A stretch of DNA of 64,000 bases, taken from Acinetobacter sp. ANC 4169 (GTDB taxonomy: Bacteria; Pseudomonadota; Gammaproteobacteria; Pseudomonadales; Moraxellaceae). Below, one piece after another: positions 28,241-37,274 of the stretch. Below the pieces are notes generated by a model. That model saw only the letters and a list, made by a program, of their open reading frames with translations. It did no database searches and was not told where the DNA came from. Made by a program: the position numbers and the translations under genes. The stretch is from contig NZ_NEGE01000003.1 of NCBI RefSeq assembly GCF_002135355.1, positions 1-64,000 on the forward strand, in the 5' to 3' direction. Each line of letters opens with the position of its first letter. Position 1 is the first letter of the stretch.

Positions 28241-29287
28241 ATGGCACTTGATCAAATTTGGAAACAGCAGCTTACTTTGGTGACCTATGGCAATGAATAT
28301 CTCAGCCAGAATTTGAGCTTTAATCATTGGGTACAACATGCCATTTTTAACCAGCATAATTTACGTTTCCGCGATCTGCTGTCACAACATTTACTCGCAC
28401 AACATTTTCAGGTTTGGCTTGAAGGTCTAAAAAAACAAGGAACACTGCGTATTAGCCTGCATAGTTCCAGTCTGTTAAGTGATGAACAGAATCCAAACGC
28501 CAATGTTGAACTGCTGGCGATTCCGCATTTTATTGTCAGTCACGAACACAATAAAAAGACTGCCTGGATTTTCGGCAAGGAATTGGCGGAATGGTATAAC
28601 GCTGATAATGACTATGAAGTGCCCCAGCCACAACAGGAACAGTGCCGTCAGGAAACCTTCTGGCGTTTTGAGCTGAATTCAAAACTGGCCAAACGTATCG
28701 ATGCCGATTTACAGCAGCCGAATTGGGATGACATTCAGCTTTATACCAATAATGAATTATTTGAAAGTAAGTTTGCCGATGGATTTGTTGAACCGGCCCA
28801 TCGGGATTTTCCTTATTATGGGATGACTCAAGCTGCGACAGAAAATGCAGATGGCTCCCCTTTGCCGGAAAGTAAATATCTGCCTTTACTGCCGAGCGAA
28901 TATCAGGCGGATTATGCGCATACCACGCTACATCGCTTGGAAGCATTATCCAGTTATATTGAGCATAAGCTGCAACATCCCTATCATGCGGATGGCAGTG
29001 AGCTCAGTACTGATGAACGCCTGAATTTACGTCATTTCTCGCAAAAACTGGATGATTTAACAGCAAAATTTATCGTCAAGGTAGCCAATCATTATCAATC
29101 CGCAAAACTCAAAAAAGTTGAAGTTGCCAATCCGTTGGATGGTGCAACAGCAAGCACTCCGCATAATACCTCACATGTAAAAAGCCACCCTGCACATGCT
29201 TCGCACAAGGTCGGTACATCGGGCGTGATTAAACTGATTCTACTAACCATTGTGATTTGTCTTTTGGCTTATTATTTTGGACTTTAA
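28241..29287 (+). CDS. Uncharacterised C-tail-anchored protein
   Basis: A 348-aa protein I cannot assign to a family. It has no signal peptide. The first 280 residues are soluble and rich in His, Gln and Trp, a low-complexity His/Ser/Ala linker follows (about 295-325, THNTSHVKSHPAHASHK style), and a single hydrophobic helix ends the protein (VIKLILLTIVICLLAYYF, about 329-346). This layout predicts a cytoplasmic domain held to the inner membrane by its C-terminus. It is a single-gene unit between divergent pheS and convergent tcdA. A weak hairpin at about 29391-29421 could end both. Confidence 0.65.
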   Translation: MALDQIWKQQLTLVTYGNEYLSQNLSFNHWVQHAIFNQHNLRFRDLLSQHLLAQHFQVWLEGLKKQGTLRISLHSSSLLSDEQNPNANVELLAIPHFIVSHEHNKKTAWIFGKELAEWYNADNDYEVPQPQQEQCRQETFWRFELNSKLAKRIDADLQQPNWDDIQLYTNNELFESKFADGFVEPAHRDFPYYGMTQAATENADGSPLPESKYLPLLPSEYQADYAHTTLHRLEALSSYIEHKLQHPYHADGSELSTDERLNLRHFSQKLDDLTAKFIVKVANHYQSAKLKKVEVANPLDGATASTPHNTSHVKSHPAHASHKVGTSGVIKLILLTIVICLLAYYFGL

Positions 29288-29443
29288 TTCTTATAAGGAT
29301 GCTAAAAACTACTGTATCTATCTGGAAGATTTCAAATGAATCCACCGTAAATGTGGATATTGCGAATTTTCCAGCATGATTGAGATGCAAAATGAACTCG
29401 ACAACGCAGCATCGAGTTCATCCTTTGTATGAGCTTTTTATTT

Positions 29444-30232
29444 TTATAGTGCTTGAGCAGATTCAATTTTAGTTTTTTTCAGTGCCAGTTTTTTTAACAC
29501 TTCTGACACCGCCACCATGGCAAAACTTGAAGTCACGACTACTGCTGAACCATAACCACCACAGCGCAGGCCAGCACTTGCACATACCTCCGCACCTGAG
29601 AATGGATTATCGATAGAATAAACACAGGTGATGCCAAATTTTTCTTTCGGCTTTTTGCAAATGCCTTTGGCACGTAACTGACTACGCAATTTGGCCAGCA
29701 TCGGGTCTTGTTCAGTTTTAGACAAGTCTGCGACACGAATTTTTAAGGGATCAAGCTTGCCACCTGCTCCGCCCGATACAATCAAAGGAATTTTATTAAA
29801 TCGGCAATGCAGCATTAACACCAGTTTGGCTTTGACATCATCAATGCAATCGAGAACGACATCAGGTTTATTTTCTAACAGTTCTTTGACATTGTTTGGC
29901 GTTAAATAGTCATCCACCAGATTAATTTTGATCCGTGGATTAATCGAATAACAGCGCTCGGCCATTACCTCAATTTTTTCACGTCCCAAGGTCGAAGTCA
30001 TGGCAGGTAATTGACGGTTAATATTAGAAGCGGCAACCACATCCATATCAATCAGGGTCAGTTCAGCAATACCGGTACGTGCCAAAGCTTCAACCGCCCA
30101 GGAACCGACGCCACCAATCCCGATCACCATCACATGACTGTGTTCATACTGGCGAAAGGCTTCATCTCCATAAATTTTTTCTACACCCGCAAAGCGGCGG
30201 TCATATTCATCATCTTCAAGGAGATCAGTCAT
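29444..30232 (-). CDS. tcdA: tRNA threonylcarbamoyladenosine dehydratase
   Basis: E1-like enzyme (CsdL/YgdL) that uses ATP to convert t6A at tRNA position 37 into the cyclic ct6A form. The 262-aa protein shows the ThiF/MoeB nucleotide-binding motif VIGIGGVGSWAVEALARTGI, the acidic LTLIDMDVVAASNINRQ segment and VVLDCIDDVKAKL. The C-terminal half carries CKKPKEKFGITCVYS. Length matches the E. coli protein (268 aa). It is transcribed alone on the minus strand, upstream neighbour orn sharing its direction but separated by a terminator. Confidence 0.93.
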   Translation of the reverse strand: MTDLLEDDEYDRRFAGVEKIYGDEAFRQYEHSHVMVIGIGGVGSWAVEALARTGIAELTLIDMDVVAASNINRQLPAMTSTLGREKIEVMAERCYSINPRIKINLVDDYLTPNNVKELLENKPDVVLDCIDDVKAKLVLMLHCRFNKIPLIVSGGAGGKLDPLKIRVADLSKTEQDPMLAKLRSQLRAKGICKKPKEKFGITCVYSIDNPFSGAEVCASAGLRCGGYGSAVVVTSSFAMVAVSEVLKKLALKKTKIESAQAL

Positions 30233-30331
30233 TCGTCATCTGGCATCTAAAAAACACCGAGGCATTTTATCAAATTCCGGCTCAATCCGATAATCTATAT
30301 CTTTCGCATCCTTCAGCTGCGGTGCTAAACA

Positions 30332-30357
30332 TAAAAAAAGAGGCTTTCACCTCTTTC
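30332..30357 (-). terminator. Terminator of orn
   Basis: On the minus strand AAAGAGG and CCTCTTT pair around a 6-nt loop and are followed by a run of T, 14 nt beyond the orn stop. Confidence 0.85.
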
Positions 30358-30370
30358 TATCTACTTAAAA

Positions 30371-30928
30371 TTAGTCTTTATTCATAATAAAGAAATAATC
30401 ACGATAATATTTGAGTTCCACAATCGAATCACGAATATCATCCATGGCCAAATGTGAGGCATTCTTTTTCAGGCCGCTCATAATTTCTGGACGCCAGCGT
30501 TTCGCCAACTCTTTGACTGAAGATACGTCAAGATTACGGTAGTGGAAGTATTGTTCCATTTCCGGCATTAAACGGTGCAAGAAACGGCGGTCTTGGCAAA
30601 TCGAGTTACCGCACATCGGTGATGATTTTGGATTGACCCATTTTTTCAAAAATTCCAGTGTCTGCTGTTCTGCATCCTGAGCGGTCAATTTACTGCGGCG
30701 TACCCGTTCAATCAGCCCCGATTGACCATGCTGACGGGTATTCCACTCATCCATCGCATTGAGCACGCGATCTGATTGATGAACAGCCAGCACCGGCCCT
30801 TCCGCCAGAATATTCAGGTTATCGTCCGTCACAATAGTTGCAACTTCAATAATTTGATCGTTATCTGTATCCAGACCTGTCATTTCAAGGTCAATCCAAA
30901 TCAGGCGGGTATCAGGGGTGCTGCTCAT
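30371..30928 (-). CDS. orn: Oligoribonuclease
   Basis: A 185-aa DEDDh-type 3'-5' exonuclease that degrades two-to-five-nt RNA, including pGpG from c-di-GMP breakdown. The catalytic residues are visible in [10 protein letters not shown] (Asp, Glu), in the region of [11 protein letters not shown] (Asp), and in [11 protein letters not shown] (His, Asp). Length matches E. coli Orn (181 aa). Its pGpG role links it functionally to the EAL-domain protein at 39906-41975. It is divergent from rsgA, as in several proteobacteria. Confidence 0.96.
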   Translation of the reverse strand: MSSTPDTRLIWIDLEMTGLDTDNDQIIEVATIVTDDNLNILAEGPVLAVHQSDRVLNAMDEWNTRQHGQSGLIERVRRSKLTAQDAEQQTLEFLKKWVNPKSSPMCGNSICQDRRFLHRLMPEMEQYFHYRNLDVSSVKELAKRWRPEIMSGLKKNASHLAMDDIRDSIVELKYYRDYFFIMNKD

Positions 30929-31053
30929 AAATGTGCAATCTTATTAGGCTTAAAAACAGCTATAGTAGCAAATTTATTGCAACTTGGCTGTAACTCCTAC
31001 CCTGCTTCATGCTATTTTTGCCTTACTTAATTCATGGTTTTTTTAGGATATGA

Positions 31054-32112
31054 ATGGCTTTAATTCGTAAACGTCGTTTAACTGAACAGCAGCAACGCCG
31101 CATTCAGAAACAACATCAAACACGTCAAGAAGAACTCGACACTTCAAATGATCTGGAAGGCTTAGTGGTTCAACATTATGGTCGTCAACTTGAAGTGCAA
31201 GCCCTCTCAGCGCCCGAAATCCACCCCACCAAACCTATCGTTGCAGCAGGTGAACCCGAACCATTCTGGAAACCGATTGAAATCGGCAGTGTATGGCGAT
31301 GTCATACCCGAACCAATCTGGAAGCACTGGTCACAGGTGACCGGGTCAAATGGCAGGCCGATCCAAATACCGGACTCGGCATTATTACCGCTATTCACCC
31401 TCGCCAGTCGTTGCTGACCCGCCCTGACCGTTATCACAAGGTTAAACCGGTGGCTGCCAATGTCAGCCTGATCGTGATTGTGTTTGCTTCCTTTCCGGAA
31501 GTCGCTCCCAGCTTAATCGACCGTTACCTTGTGGCCTGTGCCGATGCCGACATTCCGGCTCTACTGGTCCTGAATAAATCCGATTTAATTCAGGAAAATG
31601 ATCCGATTTTGACCCTGATGCAAGAATATCAAGCTTTAGGCTATGAAGTGATTCAAACGCAATCCGATGGTGATTTAACTGAACTGGCGAAACGTTTAGC
31701 TGGTGAAACTGTTGCCTTTGTCGGTCAGTCCGGTGTAGGTAAAAGCTCGCTGATTAATGCCATGGTTCCTGATGCAGCACAAAAAACCAATGTGATTTCG
31801 GAAAACTCGGCACTGGGTCAGCACACCACCACCTCTACACGCTTGATTGCTTTTGGTGAAGGAGCCGCACTGATTGACTCCCCGGGGATTCGTGAATTTG
31901 GCTTGTGGCATCTAGACCTAGACAAGGTTCAGCACGGTTTTCCGGAAATTGAAAATCTGCTGGGACATTGCCAGTTCCGTAACTGTACCCATAAGCATGA
32001 AAAACAGTGTGCTTTACGTCAAGCCGCCGCAAGCGGTGAAATTTTGCAACGCCGTTTGGACAGTTATTTGCGTTTAATTGATGAAATTACAGAAGCACAG
32101 CAAAAAAATTAA
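31054..32112 (+). CDS. rsgA: Small ribosomal subunit biogenesis GTPase RsgA
   Basis: Circularly permuted GTPase that checks and completes late 30S subunit assembly. The 352-aa protein has an N-terminal basic tail, an OB-fold domain (about 35-120), then G motifs in the permuted order: G4 NKSD, G1 GQSGVGKSSL, and G3 DSPGIREFG. The C-terminal zinc site is CQFRNCTHKHEKQC. The ATG at 31054 follows TTAGGATATGA; an overlapping ATG four bases earlier is closed by a stop after six codons. The long N-terminal tail is slightly rich in Gln and Arg. It is divergent from orn. Confidence 0.96.
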   Translation: MALIRKRRLTEQQQRRIQKQHQTRQEELDTSNDLEGLVVQHYGRQLEVQALSAPEIHPTKPIVAAGEPEPFWKPIEIGSVWRCHTRTNLEALVTGDRVKWQADPNTGLGIITAIHPRQSLLTRPDRYHKVKPVAANVSLIVIVFASFPEVAPSLIDRYLVACADADIPALLVLNKSDLIQENDPILTLMQEYQALGYEVIQTQSDGDLTELAKRLAGETVAFVGQSGVGKSSLINAMVPDAAQKTNVISENSALGQHTTTSTRLIAFGEGAALIDSPGIREFGLWHLDLDKVQHGFPEIENLLGHCQFRNCTHKHEKQCALRQAAASGEILQRRLDSYLRLIDEITEAQQKN

Positions 32113-32206
32113 TTTTTCTTAACCCTTAGCCCTTGAAGCGGTGATTTTGATCGCCATATTTATAGGCTATACTCTACGCAATTTTCAAATTGTAATTAGG
32201 TGACTT

Positions 32207-32614
32207 GTGGAACGTTGGTTCGAATTTATGGGGAATCACCCCTTCTTGTTTGGAACACTTGGGGTGTTGGTTGTTTTGTTCTTTATTTTAGAAGGACAAC
32301 GCAATGGTCGTAAAATTTCACCACAATCTTTAGGTATTTTAGTGAAAGCTAAAAATGCCATGCTGATTGATTTACGTGATGCAAAAGATTTCCGTGAAGG
32401 TCATATCAGCGGCAGCCGTAATATTCCATATAGCCAGATTACAAGTCATGTTGAAGAGTTAAAATCTGCGGATCGACCACTGGTGTTCATTTGTAACCTG
32501 GGTCAAATTGCAGGTACCGCTTTACAGCAAGTGGGTCATGCCGACAGCTACCGTCTGGAAGGTGGGATTAATAACTGGAAAGTACAAGGCTTACCGTTGA
32601 TTAAAAGCAAATAA
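32207..32614 (+). CDS. yibN: Membrane-anchored rhodanese-domain protein (YibN-like)
   Basis: A 135-aa protein with one N-terminal membrane helix (about 12-28) and a cytoplasmic rhodanese domain. The active-site cysteine is Cys96 in FICNLGQIAG, so sulfurtransferase activity is possible. The start is GTG at 32207, behind TTAGGTGACTT. It is followed by grxC (18 bp) and secB, the same yibN-grxC-secB order as in E. coli, which supports the name. The physiological sulfur acceptor is unknown. Confidence 0.88.
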   Translation: MERWFEFMGNHPFLFGTLGVLVVLFFILEGQRNGRKISPQSLGILVKAKNAMLIDLRDAKDFREGHISGSRNIPYSQITSHVEELKSADRPLVFICNLGQIAGTALQQVGHADSYRLEGGINNWKVQGLPLIKSK

Positions 32615-32632
32615 TACGCTTGGAGATTTTGA

Positions 32633-32887
32633 ATGGCTGAAGTAACAATTTACTCAACTACTGTATGCCCATACTGCGTTCGCGCGAAACAACTTCTTGA
32701 GCGTAAAGGCGTTGCATATAAAGAAATTAATTTATCTAACGAAGCGCCTGAAGTACGTGTTGAACTGATGCAACGCACCAATCACCGTACTGTTCCACAA
32801 ATTTTTATTAACGACCAATTCATCGGTGGTTTTGATCAACTTTATGCTTTAGAGCGTGAAGGAAAACTCAACGAATTATTGGCTTAA
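32633..32887 (+). CDS. grxC: Glutaredoxin 3
   Basis: An 84-aa glutathione-dependent disulfide reductase. The dithiol site is CPYC (Cys12, Cys15). The glutathione-binding TVPQIFI and GGFDQLYAL segments follow. Length and sequence are typical of GrxC. It lies between the rhodanese gene and secB, with 37 bp to secB, in a probable three-gene operon. Confidence 0.96.
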   Translation: MAEVTIYSTTVCPYCVRAKQLLERKGVAYKEINLSNEAPEVRVELMQRTNHRTVPQIFINDQFIGGFDQLYALEREGKLNELLA

Positions 32888-32923
32888 CTTTTTAAGTCAC
32901 CTCTTCATATTAAGGATTAAAGA

Positions 32924-33379
32924 ATGAGTGAACAACAAGCTCAACCGCAATTAGCACTAGAACGTATTTATACTAAAGACATTTCTTTTGAAGTACCTGG
33001 GGCTCAAGTATTTACCAAAGAATGGCAGCCTGAATTAAACATCAATCTGTCTTCTTCTGCAGAAAAAATTGATGCAACCCATTATGAAGTTGCATTACAA
33101 GTGGTTGTTCAAGCGAACAACGCGGGCGAAACAGCATTCATCGTTGATGTAACCCAATCAGGAATTTTCTTGGTTGATAGCGTTGAAGAAGAACGCCTTC
33201 CATATATTCTTGGTGCATATTGCCCAAATATCCTGTTCCCATTCTTGCGCGAAGCGGTAAATGATATGGTGACTAAAGGAAGCTTCCCGCAATTGCTTCT
33301 TACTCCAATTAACTTCGATGCTGAATTCGAAGCGAATATGCAACGTGCTCAAGCAGCCGCTGCTGAAGGTCAAGCTTAA
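32924..33379 (+). CDS. secB: Protein-export chaperone SecB
   Basis: Tetrameric cytoplasmic chaperone that keeps outer-membrane and periplasmic precursors unfolded and passes them to SecA. The 151-aa product (E. coli 155) shows the family core: [37 protein letters not shown] and [15 protein letters not shown]. The tail is short and Ala-rich ([12 protein letters not shown]). It ends the yibN-grxC-secB operon and is followed by a strong terminator. Confidence 0.97.
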   Translation: MSEQQAQPQLALERIYTKDISFEVPGAQVFTKEWQPELNINLSSSAEKIDATHYEVALQVVVQANNAGETAFIVDVTQSGIFLVDSVEEERLPYILGAYCPNILFPFLREAVNDMVTKGSFPQLLLTPINFDAEFEANMQRAQAAAAEGQA

Positions 33380-33395
33380 TCGCTTACTTTCTAAT

Positions 33396-33426
33396 ATAAA
33401 AAAGACCGCAAATGCGGTCTTTTTAT
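33396..33426 (+). terminator. Terminator of the secB operon
   Basis: A perfect stem (AAAAAGACCGCA with TGCGGTCTTTTT) 18 nt after the secB stop. Confidence 0.93.
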
Positions 33427-33429
33427 TGC

Positions 33430-33512
33430 CTAAATTCCCTCTCCTTTTAGGAGAGGGTTAGGGAGAGGTCTAATAATCCGCTCTCTAACTCTCTCCCTGA
33501 GGGAGAGAGGAC
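33430..33512. repeat. CCCTCTCC palindromes between secB and fabI
   Basis: Two adjacent hairpins: CCCTCTCCTTTTAGGAGAGGG with trailing TTAGGGAGAGGTC, and CTCTCTAACTCTC followed by TCCCTGAGGGAGAGAGG. The first core is identical to copies at 15612-15745 and 27003-27092. It sits between two convergent genes after the secB terminator. Confidence 0.78.
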
Positions 33513-33521
33513 TCAAAACAC

Positions 33522-34328
33522 TTATTCAGCATCTGCCATCAAATCTGCACTCATACCTACAGTATTGAAACCGGCATCGACATACATGATTTCACCGGTA
33601 ATACCATTTGCCCAAGGCGAGCATAGGAATAATGCAGCATTACCGACATCTTCAATGGTGACATTACGTTTCAGTGGCGCAACTTTTTCATTCAGGTCTA
33701 ACATCTTACGGAAAGACTTGATGCCTGAAGCTGCAAGAGTACGGATTGGACCTGCTGAAATCGCATTGACACGAATGCCTTCGCTACCCAAGCTAGATGC
33801 CAAATAACGTACGCCCGCTTCCAACGATGCCTTCGCCATACCCATGACATTGTAATTTGGCATTACACGTTCAGAACCTTGATAAGTCAAAGTCAGCAAG
33901 CAACCTTGGCGAACTTTTAACAAAGGTTTTGCAGCACGTGCCATCGCAACAAAGCTGTAAGCACTGATGTCATGCGCAATATTAAAGCCTTCACGGTCAG
34001 TAATATCGGTAAAGTCACCATCTAAAGTATGCGCTGGTGCAAAACCGATCGAGTGCACAACACCATCCAGTCCATCCCAATGTTTTGCCAATTCTGCAAA
34101 AGCCTGGTCAATTTCAGCATCTACAGCCACGTCACAAGGGAAAACCAGAGTTGAACCGAATTGTTCAGCAAAGTCATCAACACGTTTTTTTAATTTTTCA
34201 TTCGGATAGGTAAATGCCAGTTCAGCACCTTCACGGTGTAGGGCTTGAGCAATACCAAATGCAATGGATAATTTACTTGCAATACCCGCGATGAGAAAAC
34301 GCTTACCCGCCAATAGTCCTTGTGCCAT
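33522..34328 (-). CDS. fabI: Enoyl-[acyl-carrier-protein] reductase (NADH) FabI
   Basis: Last reductive step of each fatty-acid elongation cycle. The 268-aa short-chain dehydrogenase has the FabI-type nucleotide motif [20 protein letters not shown] and catalytic Tyr159 and Lys166 (the Y-x6-K spacing specific to enoyl reductases), with Tyr149 corresponding to the second conserved Tyr. It is the triclosan-sensitive family; no substitution can be judged by eye. I chose the ATG at 34328; a TTG at 34343 would add five residues. It is transcribed alone on the minus strand. Confidence 0.96.
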   Translation of the reverse strand: MAQGLLAGKRFLIAGIASKLSIAFGIAQALHREGAELAFTYPNEKLKKRVDDFAEQFGSTLVFPCDVAVDAEIDQAFAELAKHWDGLDGVVHSIGFAPAHTLDGDFTDITDREGFNIAHDISAYSFVAMARAAKPLLKVRQGCLLTLTYQGSERVMPNYNVMGMAKASLEAGVRYLASSLGSEGIRVNAISAGPIRTLAASGIKSFRKMLDLNEKVAPLKRNVTIEDVGNAALFLCSPWANGITGEIMYVDAGFNTVGMSADLMADAE

Positions 34329-34427
34329 GTGAATCTCACTCAAAATAATTTACAAGCATAATGCCAAGTCTGAAGCATTTGCGAAATTGCATAATGCGCC
34401 TTTTTTAACATGTTGTGTAAAAATCAT

Positions 34428-34462
34428 AAAAAAATGCTCCCTCTATCTGGGAGCATTTTTAT
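34428..34462 (-). terminator. Terminator of the BI-1 family gene
   Basis: Stem AAAAATGCTCCC with GGGAGCATTTTT, T-tract on both strands, 27 nt beyond the stop of the gene at 34489-35223. Confidence 0.9.
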
Positions 34463-34488
34463 TTAGACTCATTTCACTTTTACGATGC

Positions 34489-35223
34489 TTAATCATCACC
34501 TTGTAATAGACTGAGCAAACGCAGGAATGAATAATACATCCACACCAGAGTTGCCAATAAAGCAATACCACACAACCATTCCATCGCTTTCGGTGCATAC
34601 TGTGCAGCGGCAGATTCAATCAGGTCAAAATCCAGAATCAGATTTAAAGAAGCAATTATCGCAACAAAGGCAGCAAAGCCAATTCCGAGCCAGTTGCTTT
34701 CAAAAAGATAAGGAATGCTAGAACCAAAAGCCAAACTCATCACCATTTGCACCACAAATACCATGGCAATAGCAATAGAAGCTGACATCACCACCGCTTT
34801 AAATTTTTCTGTGGCACGAATAATTTGAAAACGGTATAGCCCAAACATCACCAAGGTGGTGATAAAAGTCGCAAGCAAGGCTTGTAGTGGCACGCCAGGA
34901 AATTTCAGCTGAAATAATACTGAAACTCCACCTAAAAATGCCCCTTCAAACAGCGCATAAGGAATGGCCAATGTTGGTGCAGTATTTGGCTTGAAGGTTG
35001 TAATCAGCGCCAGAATAAATCCACCGATCGCACCCACTATGGCAGCGGAATAAGCAATCGAGATATTCAGGGTCATAAAACTATATAAAAAGAGTGATAA
35101 ACCGACTACAGCAGCAATCACGGTCAATAACACTGACTTTTGAATGGCGCCTTGCACCGTCATGGTCTGGTTAAAATCACTCTGAGTTTCGACCCGGGTT
35201 AAAATGGGGTTATTACTTTGCAT
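34489..35223 (-). CDS. Bax inhibitor-1/YccA family membrane protein
   Basis: A 244-aa inner-membrane protein with about seven helices beginning near residue 30 after a polar N-terminus. The pattern matches the BI-1 family branch with a long N-terminal tail (QSNNPILTRVET), which includes YccA-like proteins. The family members are thought to conduct ions, with two Asp residues in the last helices; here D at about position 199 in LDFDLIES fits. In bacteria one member, YccA, modulates the FtsH protease. Function in this organism is not established. Confidence 0.85.
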   Translation of the reverse strand: MQSNNPILTRVETQSDFNQTMTVQGAIQKSVLLTVIAAVVGLSLFLYSFMTLNISIAYSAAIVGAIGGFILALITTFKPNTAPTLAIPYALFEGAFLGGVSVLFQLKFPGVPLQALLATFITTLVMFGLYRFQIIRATEKFKAVVMSASIAIAMVFVVQMVMSLAFGSSIPYLFESNWLGIGFAAFVAIIASLNLILDFDLIESAAAQYAPKAMEWLCGIALLATLVWMYYSFLRLLSLLQGDD

Positions 35224-35397
35224 AATTCGCTCATTCTTGTCATTTAGATTTTAAAAATAGTATAGACAGCTTTTAAGTATAGAAAATGGATTTTTAGCCT
35301 TACAAAAAAAGAACGTTCATCCATCAAGATCTATTCATAGCAAAGCATATGCCTAAATACGAATATTTATCGATAAAAGGTGATTTTATAATAGCTT

Positions 35398-36219
35398 TTA
35401 TGACCCTAGTCTTAATGCATCCAAGGAATTCTGCCATAGTTGTGCGGCAAGCATGGCCTGATCCAGATTGAGTGATTGTGCCAATCCATCCAGCACATAA
35501 GGTAAATTGACTGGCGTATTGCGGGTGCGATGCTCGGTGGAACTTTGACAGCATAAGGGTGTCATATCCGGACAATCGGTTTCCAAAACCAAATGTTCAG
35601 CGCCAATGGCCTGAACCACGGCATGTAATTTTTTGGCATTGGGATTGGTAATTTGTCCGGTCACCCCAATTTTAAAACCCAGTTTAATAAAGGCCTTGGC
35701 TTCCTCTATCCCGCCGCTAAACGCATGCGCAATCCCACCTAATTTAAATTGCTGCTGTTTTAATATGGCCAGTGTTTCCGCATGCGATTTTCGGATATGC
35801 AATAACACCGGTTTATCAAACTGCTGCGCCAATTCCAGTTGTGCTGCAAAAAAATCTTTTTGTTTCTGAAAAATTTCCGGTTGTTTGTGCTGTTTTAAAA
35901 AAGTATCTAAACCAATTTCTCCAATCGCGACACAATCTTCAGTTTTTAATAATAATTCTAAATCTGCAAGATGTGAGGTTTGATGCTGTTCAATATAAAA
36001 AGGATGCAATCCCGGCGCCAAGTAACTTTGCGGAGCATCGACCAATTGATTTAAGAACTGGTGACTTTGCAGTAAATCCTGAAACCGCGACTGGACAAAA
36101 CCAATCAAAACCAGGCGTTCCACCCCAACCGCTTTGGCCGCATGTGCCAGTTGTTCCCGATCTGCATCGAAATCGGGAACATCAAAATGGGTATGGGTAT
36201 CAAACAGTGAATAAGACAT
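35398..36219 (-). CDS. TatD family metal-dependent hydrolase
   Basis: A 273-aa TIM-barrel metallo-enzyme. Metal ligands are visible: DTHTHFD near the N-terminus, the Glu of AIGEIGLD, the His in LLHIRKS and HAFSG, and the Asp in VLETDCPDMTP. The family comprises 3'-5' DNases and proofreading or detoxification enzymes; E. coli TatD, YcfH and YjjV are alternatives for orthology. Its start codon shares one base with the upstream gene's stop (TAATG), so the two are translationally coupled. Confidence 0.9.
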   Translation of the reverse strand: MSYSLFDTHTHFDVPDFDADREQLAHAAKAVGVERLVLIGFVQSRFQDLLQSHQFLNQLVDAPQSYLAPGLHPFYIEQHQTSHLADLELLLKTEDCVAIGEIGLDTFLKQHKQPEIFQKQKDFFAAQLELAQQFDKPVLLHIRKSHAETLAILKQQQFKLGGIAHAFSGGIEEAKAFIKLGFKIGVTGQITNPNAKKLHAVVQAIGAEHLVLETDCPDMTPLCCQSSTEHRTRNTPVNLPYVLDGLAQSLNLDQAMLAAQLWQNSLDALRLGS

Positions 36220-37211
36220 TAAGATTGGGCTTTGCTGTCACTGGCTGCGCTGGCAGCTGCTTCATTTTTGACTTCAGGCTGAGGCAAATAGGCTTTTTTC
36301 AACACGGTTTGTAACTGCTCATAAGGAATGGTCAAACGTGGCAATCCCACCACATAAGGCCCGATTTCATATTCGCCATATTGTAAAATCAAGCCTTGAG
36401 TCGATAAATAGAAATTATCCGATAAAGTAAATTTCCATGCCTGTTCGTATTCATCGACACTGTTTGCCAATTTGGCATCCATCACCCAGCTTTTAAACAC
36501 TTCATGGGCTTTCTGTTCCAGTGCGGCTTTCTGGTTTGGCGCCAAAATATCATCCAACTGGACAAGTTTTTTCTTTTTCAAATCAAAATTATAATAAGAC
36601 TGTGATGATGAACCATGTGCCCCACCCAGATAGCTGCTGGAATTGAGCACCACGGTTGCCAAAGGCTGACCGGCATTGAGAATCTTCGGTTTAATCATCA
36701 GGCTGATCTGATGATTGGCACTTAAAGCTTTCAGCTCTTTATCGAGTGATAAAAATGTATCCCGATAAGGGGCTAGCTGTTTTTCCAGTTTTTGTTTCGG
36801 CGTTTCCATGCTTGCCGATGCCGCAGGTTGATCTGCCTGAGCTTGCTTTGAATCTTTAGATTTTTCAGTAGCAGTAGTAGCCTGCTGGCCTGCATTCAAC
36901 GATTTCGGCGAAATATCTACAGTCTGCTCCAGCTGCTTTAAAATTTGCTGATCGACAAATTCATCAATAAACGCCTGGTTACTGGATAGACGTTCGATGC
37001 TGATTTCAGGGCAGCTATTCCCATCACATTCAGGTAAATTTAAACTTAGTTTTTCCGTGTCACCTGCCAATTTTAAAACTTCAGCTTGAGCGGCTTGCGA
37101 TTGAACCGGCTTGTCCTCTTTAGGCTCAGCTTGTTTAGGTTGGCATGCACTCAATGCTATTGCTGTAGCAACAAGGCTTAGGGTAAATATTGTTTTATTT
37201 TTTAGCATCAT
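36219..37211 (-). CDS. Lipoprotein with DUF3298/RsiV-like domain
   Basis: A 330-aa lipoprotein precursor; the lipobox is ALSAC with Cys23 acylated. A charged linker follows, then a domain from about residue 50 (LPECDGNSCPEISIERL) with a low-complexity insert at about 105-140, and the C-terminal part containing LGGAHGSSSQSYYNFDL and VQLDDILAPNQ, typical of DUF3298 as in RsiV-like proteins. RsiV binds lysozyme in Firmicutes, so a peptidoglycan or hydrolase-sensing role is possible but unproven. It is coupled to tatD and follows a related lipoprotein, 63 bp away. Confidence 0.75.
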   Translation of the reverse strand: MMLKNKTIFTLSLVATAIALSACQPKQAEPKEDKPVQSQAAQAEVLKLAGDTEKLSLNLPECDGNSCPEISIERLSSNQAFIDEFVDQQILKQLEQTVDISPKSLNAGQQATTATEKSKDSKQAQADQPAASASMETPKQKLEKQLAPYRDTFLSLDKELKALSANHQISLMIKPKILNAGQPLATVVLNSSSYLGGAHGSSSQSYYNFDLKKKKLVQLDDILAPNQKAALEQKAHEVFKSWVMDAKLANSVDEYEQAWKFTLSDNFYLSTQGLILQYGEYEIGPYVVGLPRLTIPYEQLQTVLKKAYLPQPEVKNEAAASAASDSKAQS

Positions 37212-37274
37212 CTGACCTATAACTTGAATCTGGTAAATGGATGTTCACTCGATGTCTGTATGGATTACGGCTTA

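Noticed and set aside
30011..30387. Plus-strand frames opposite tcdA
   Set aside because: They are antisense shadows of a well-supported enzyme gene.
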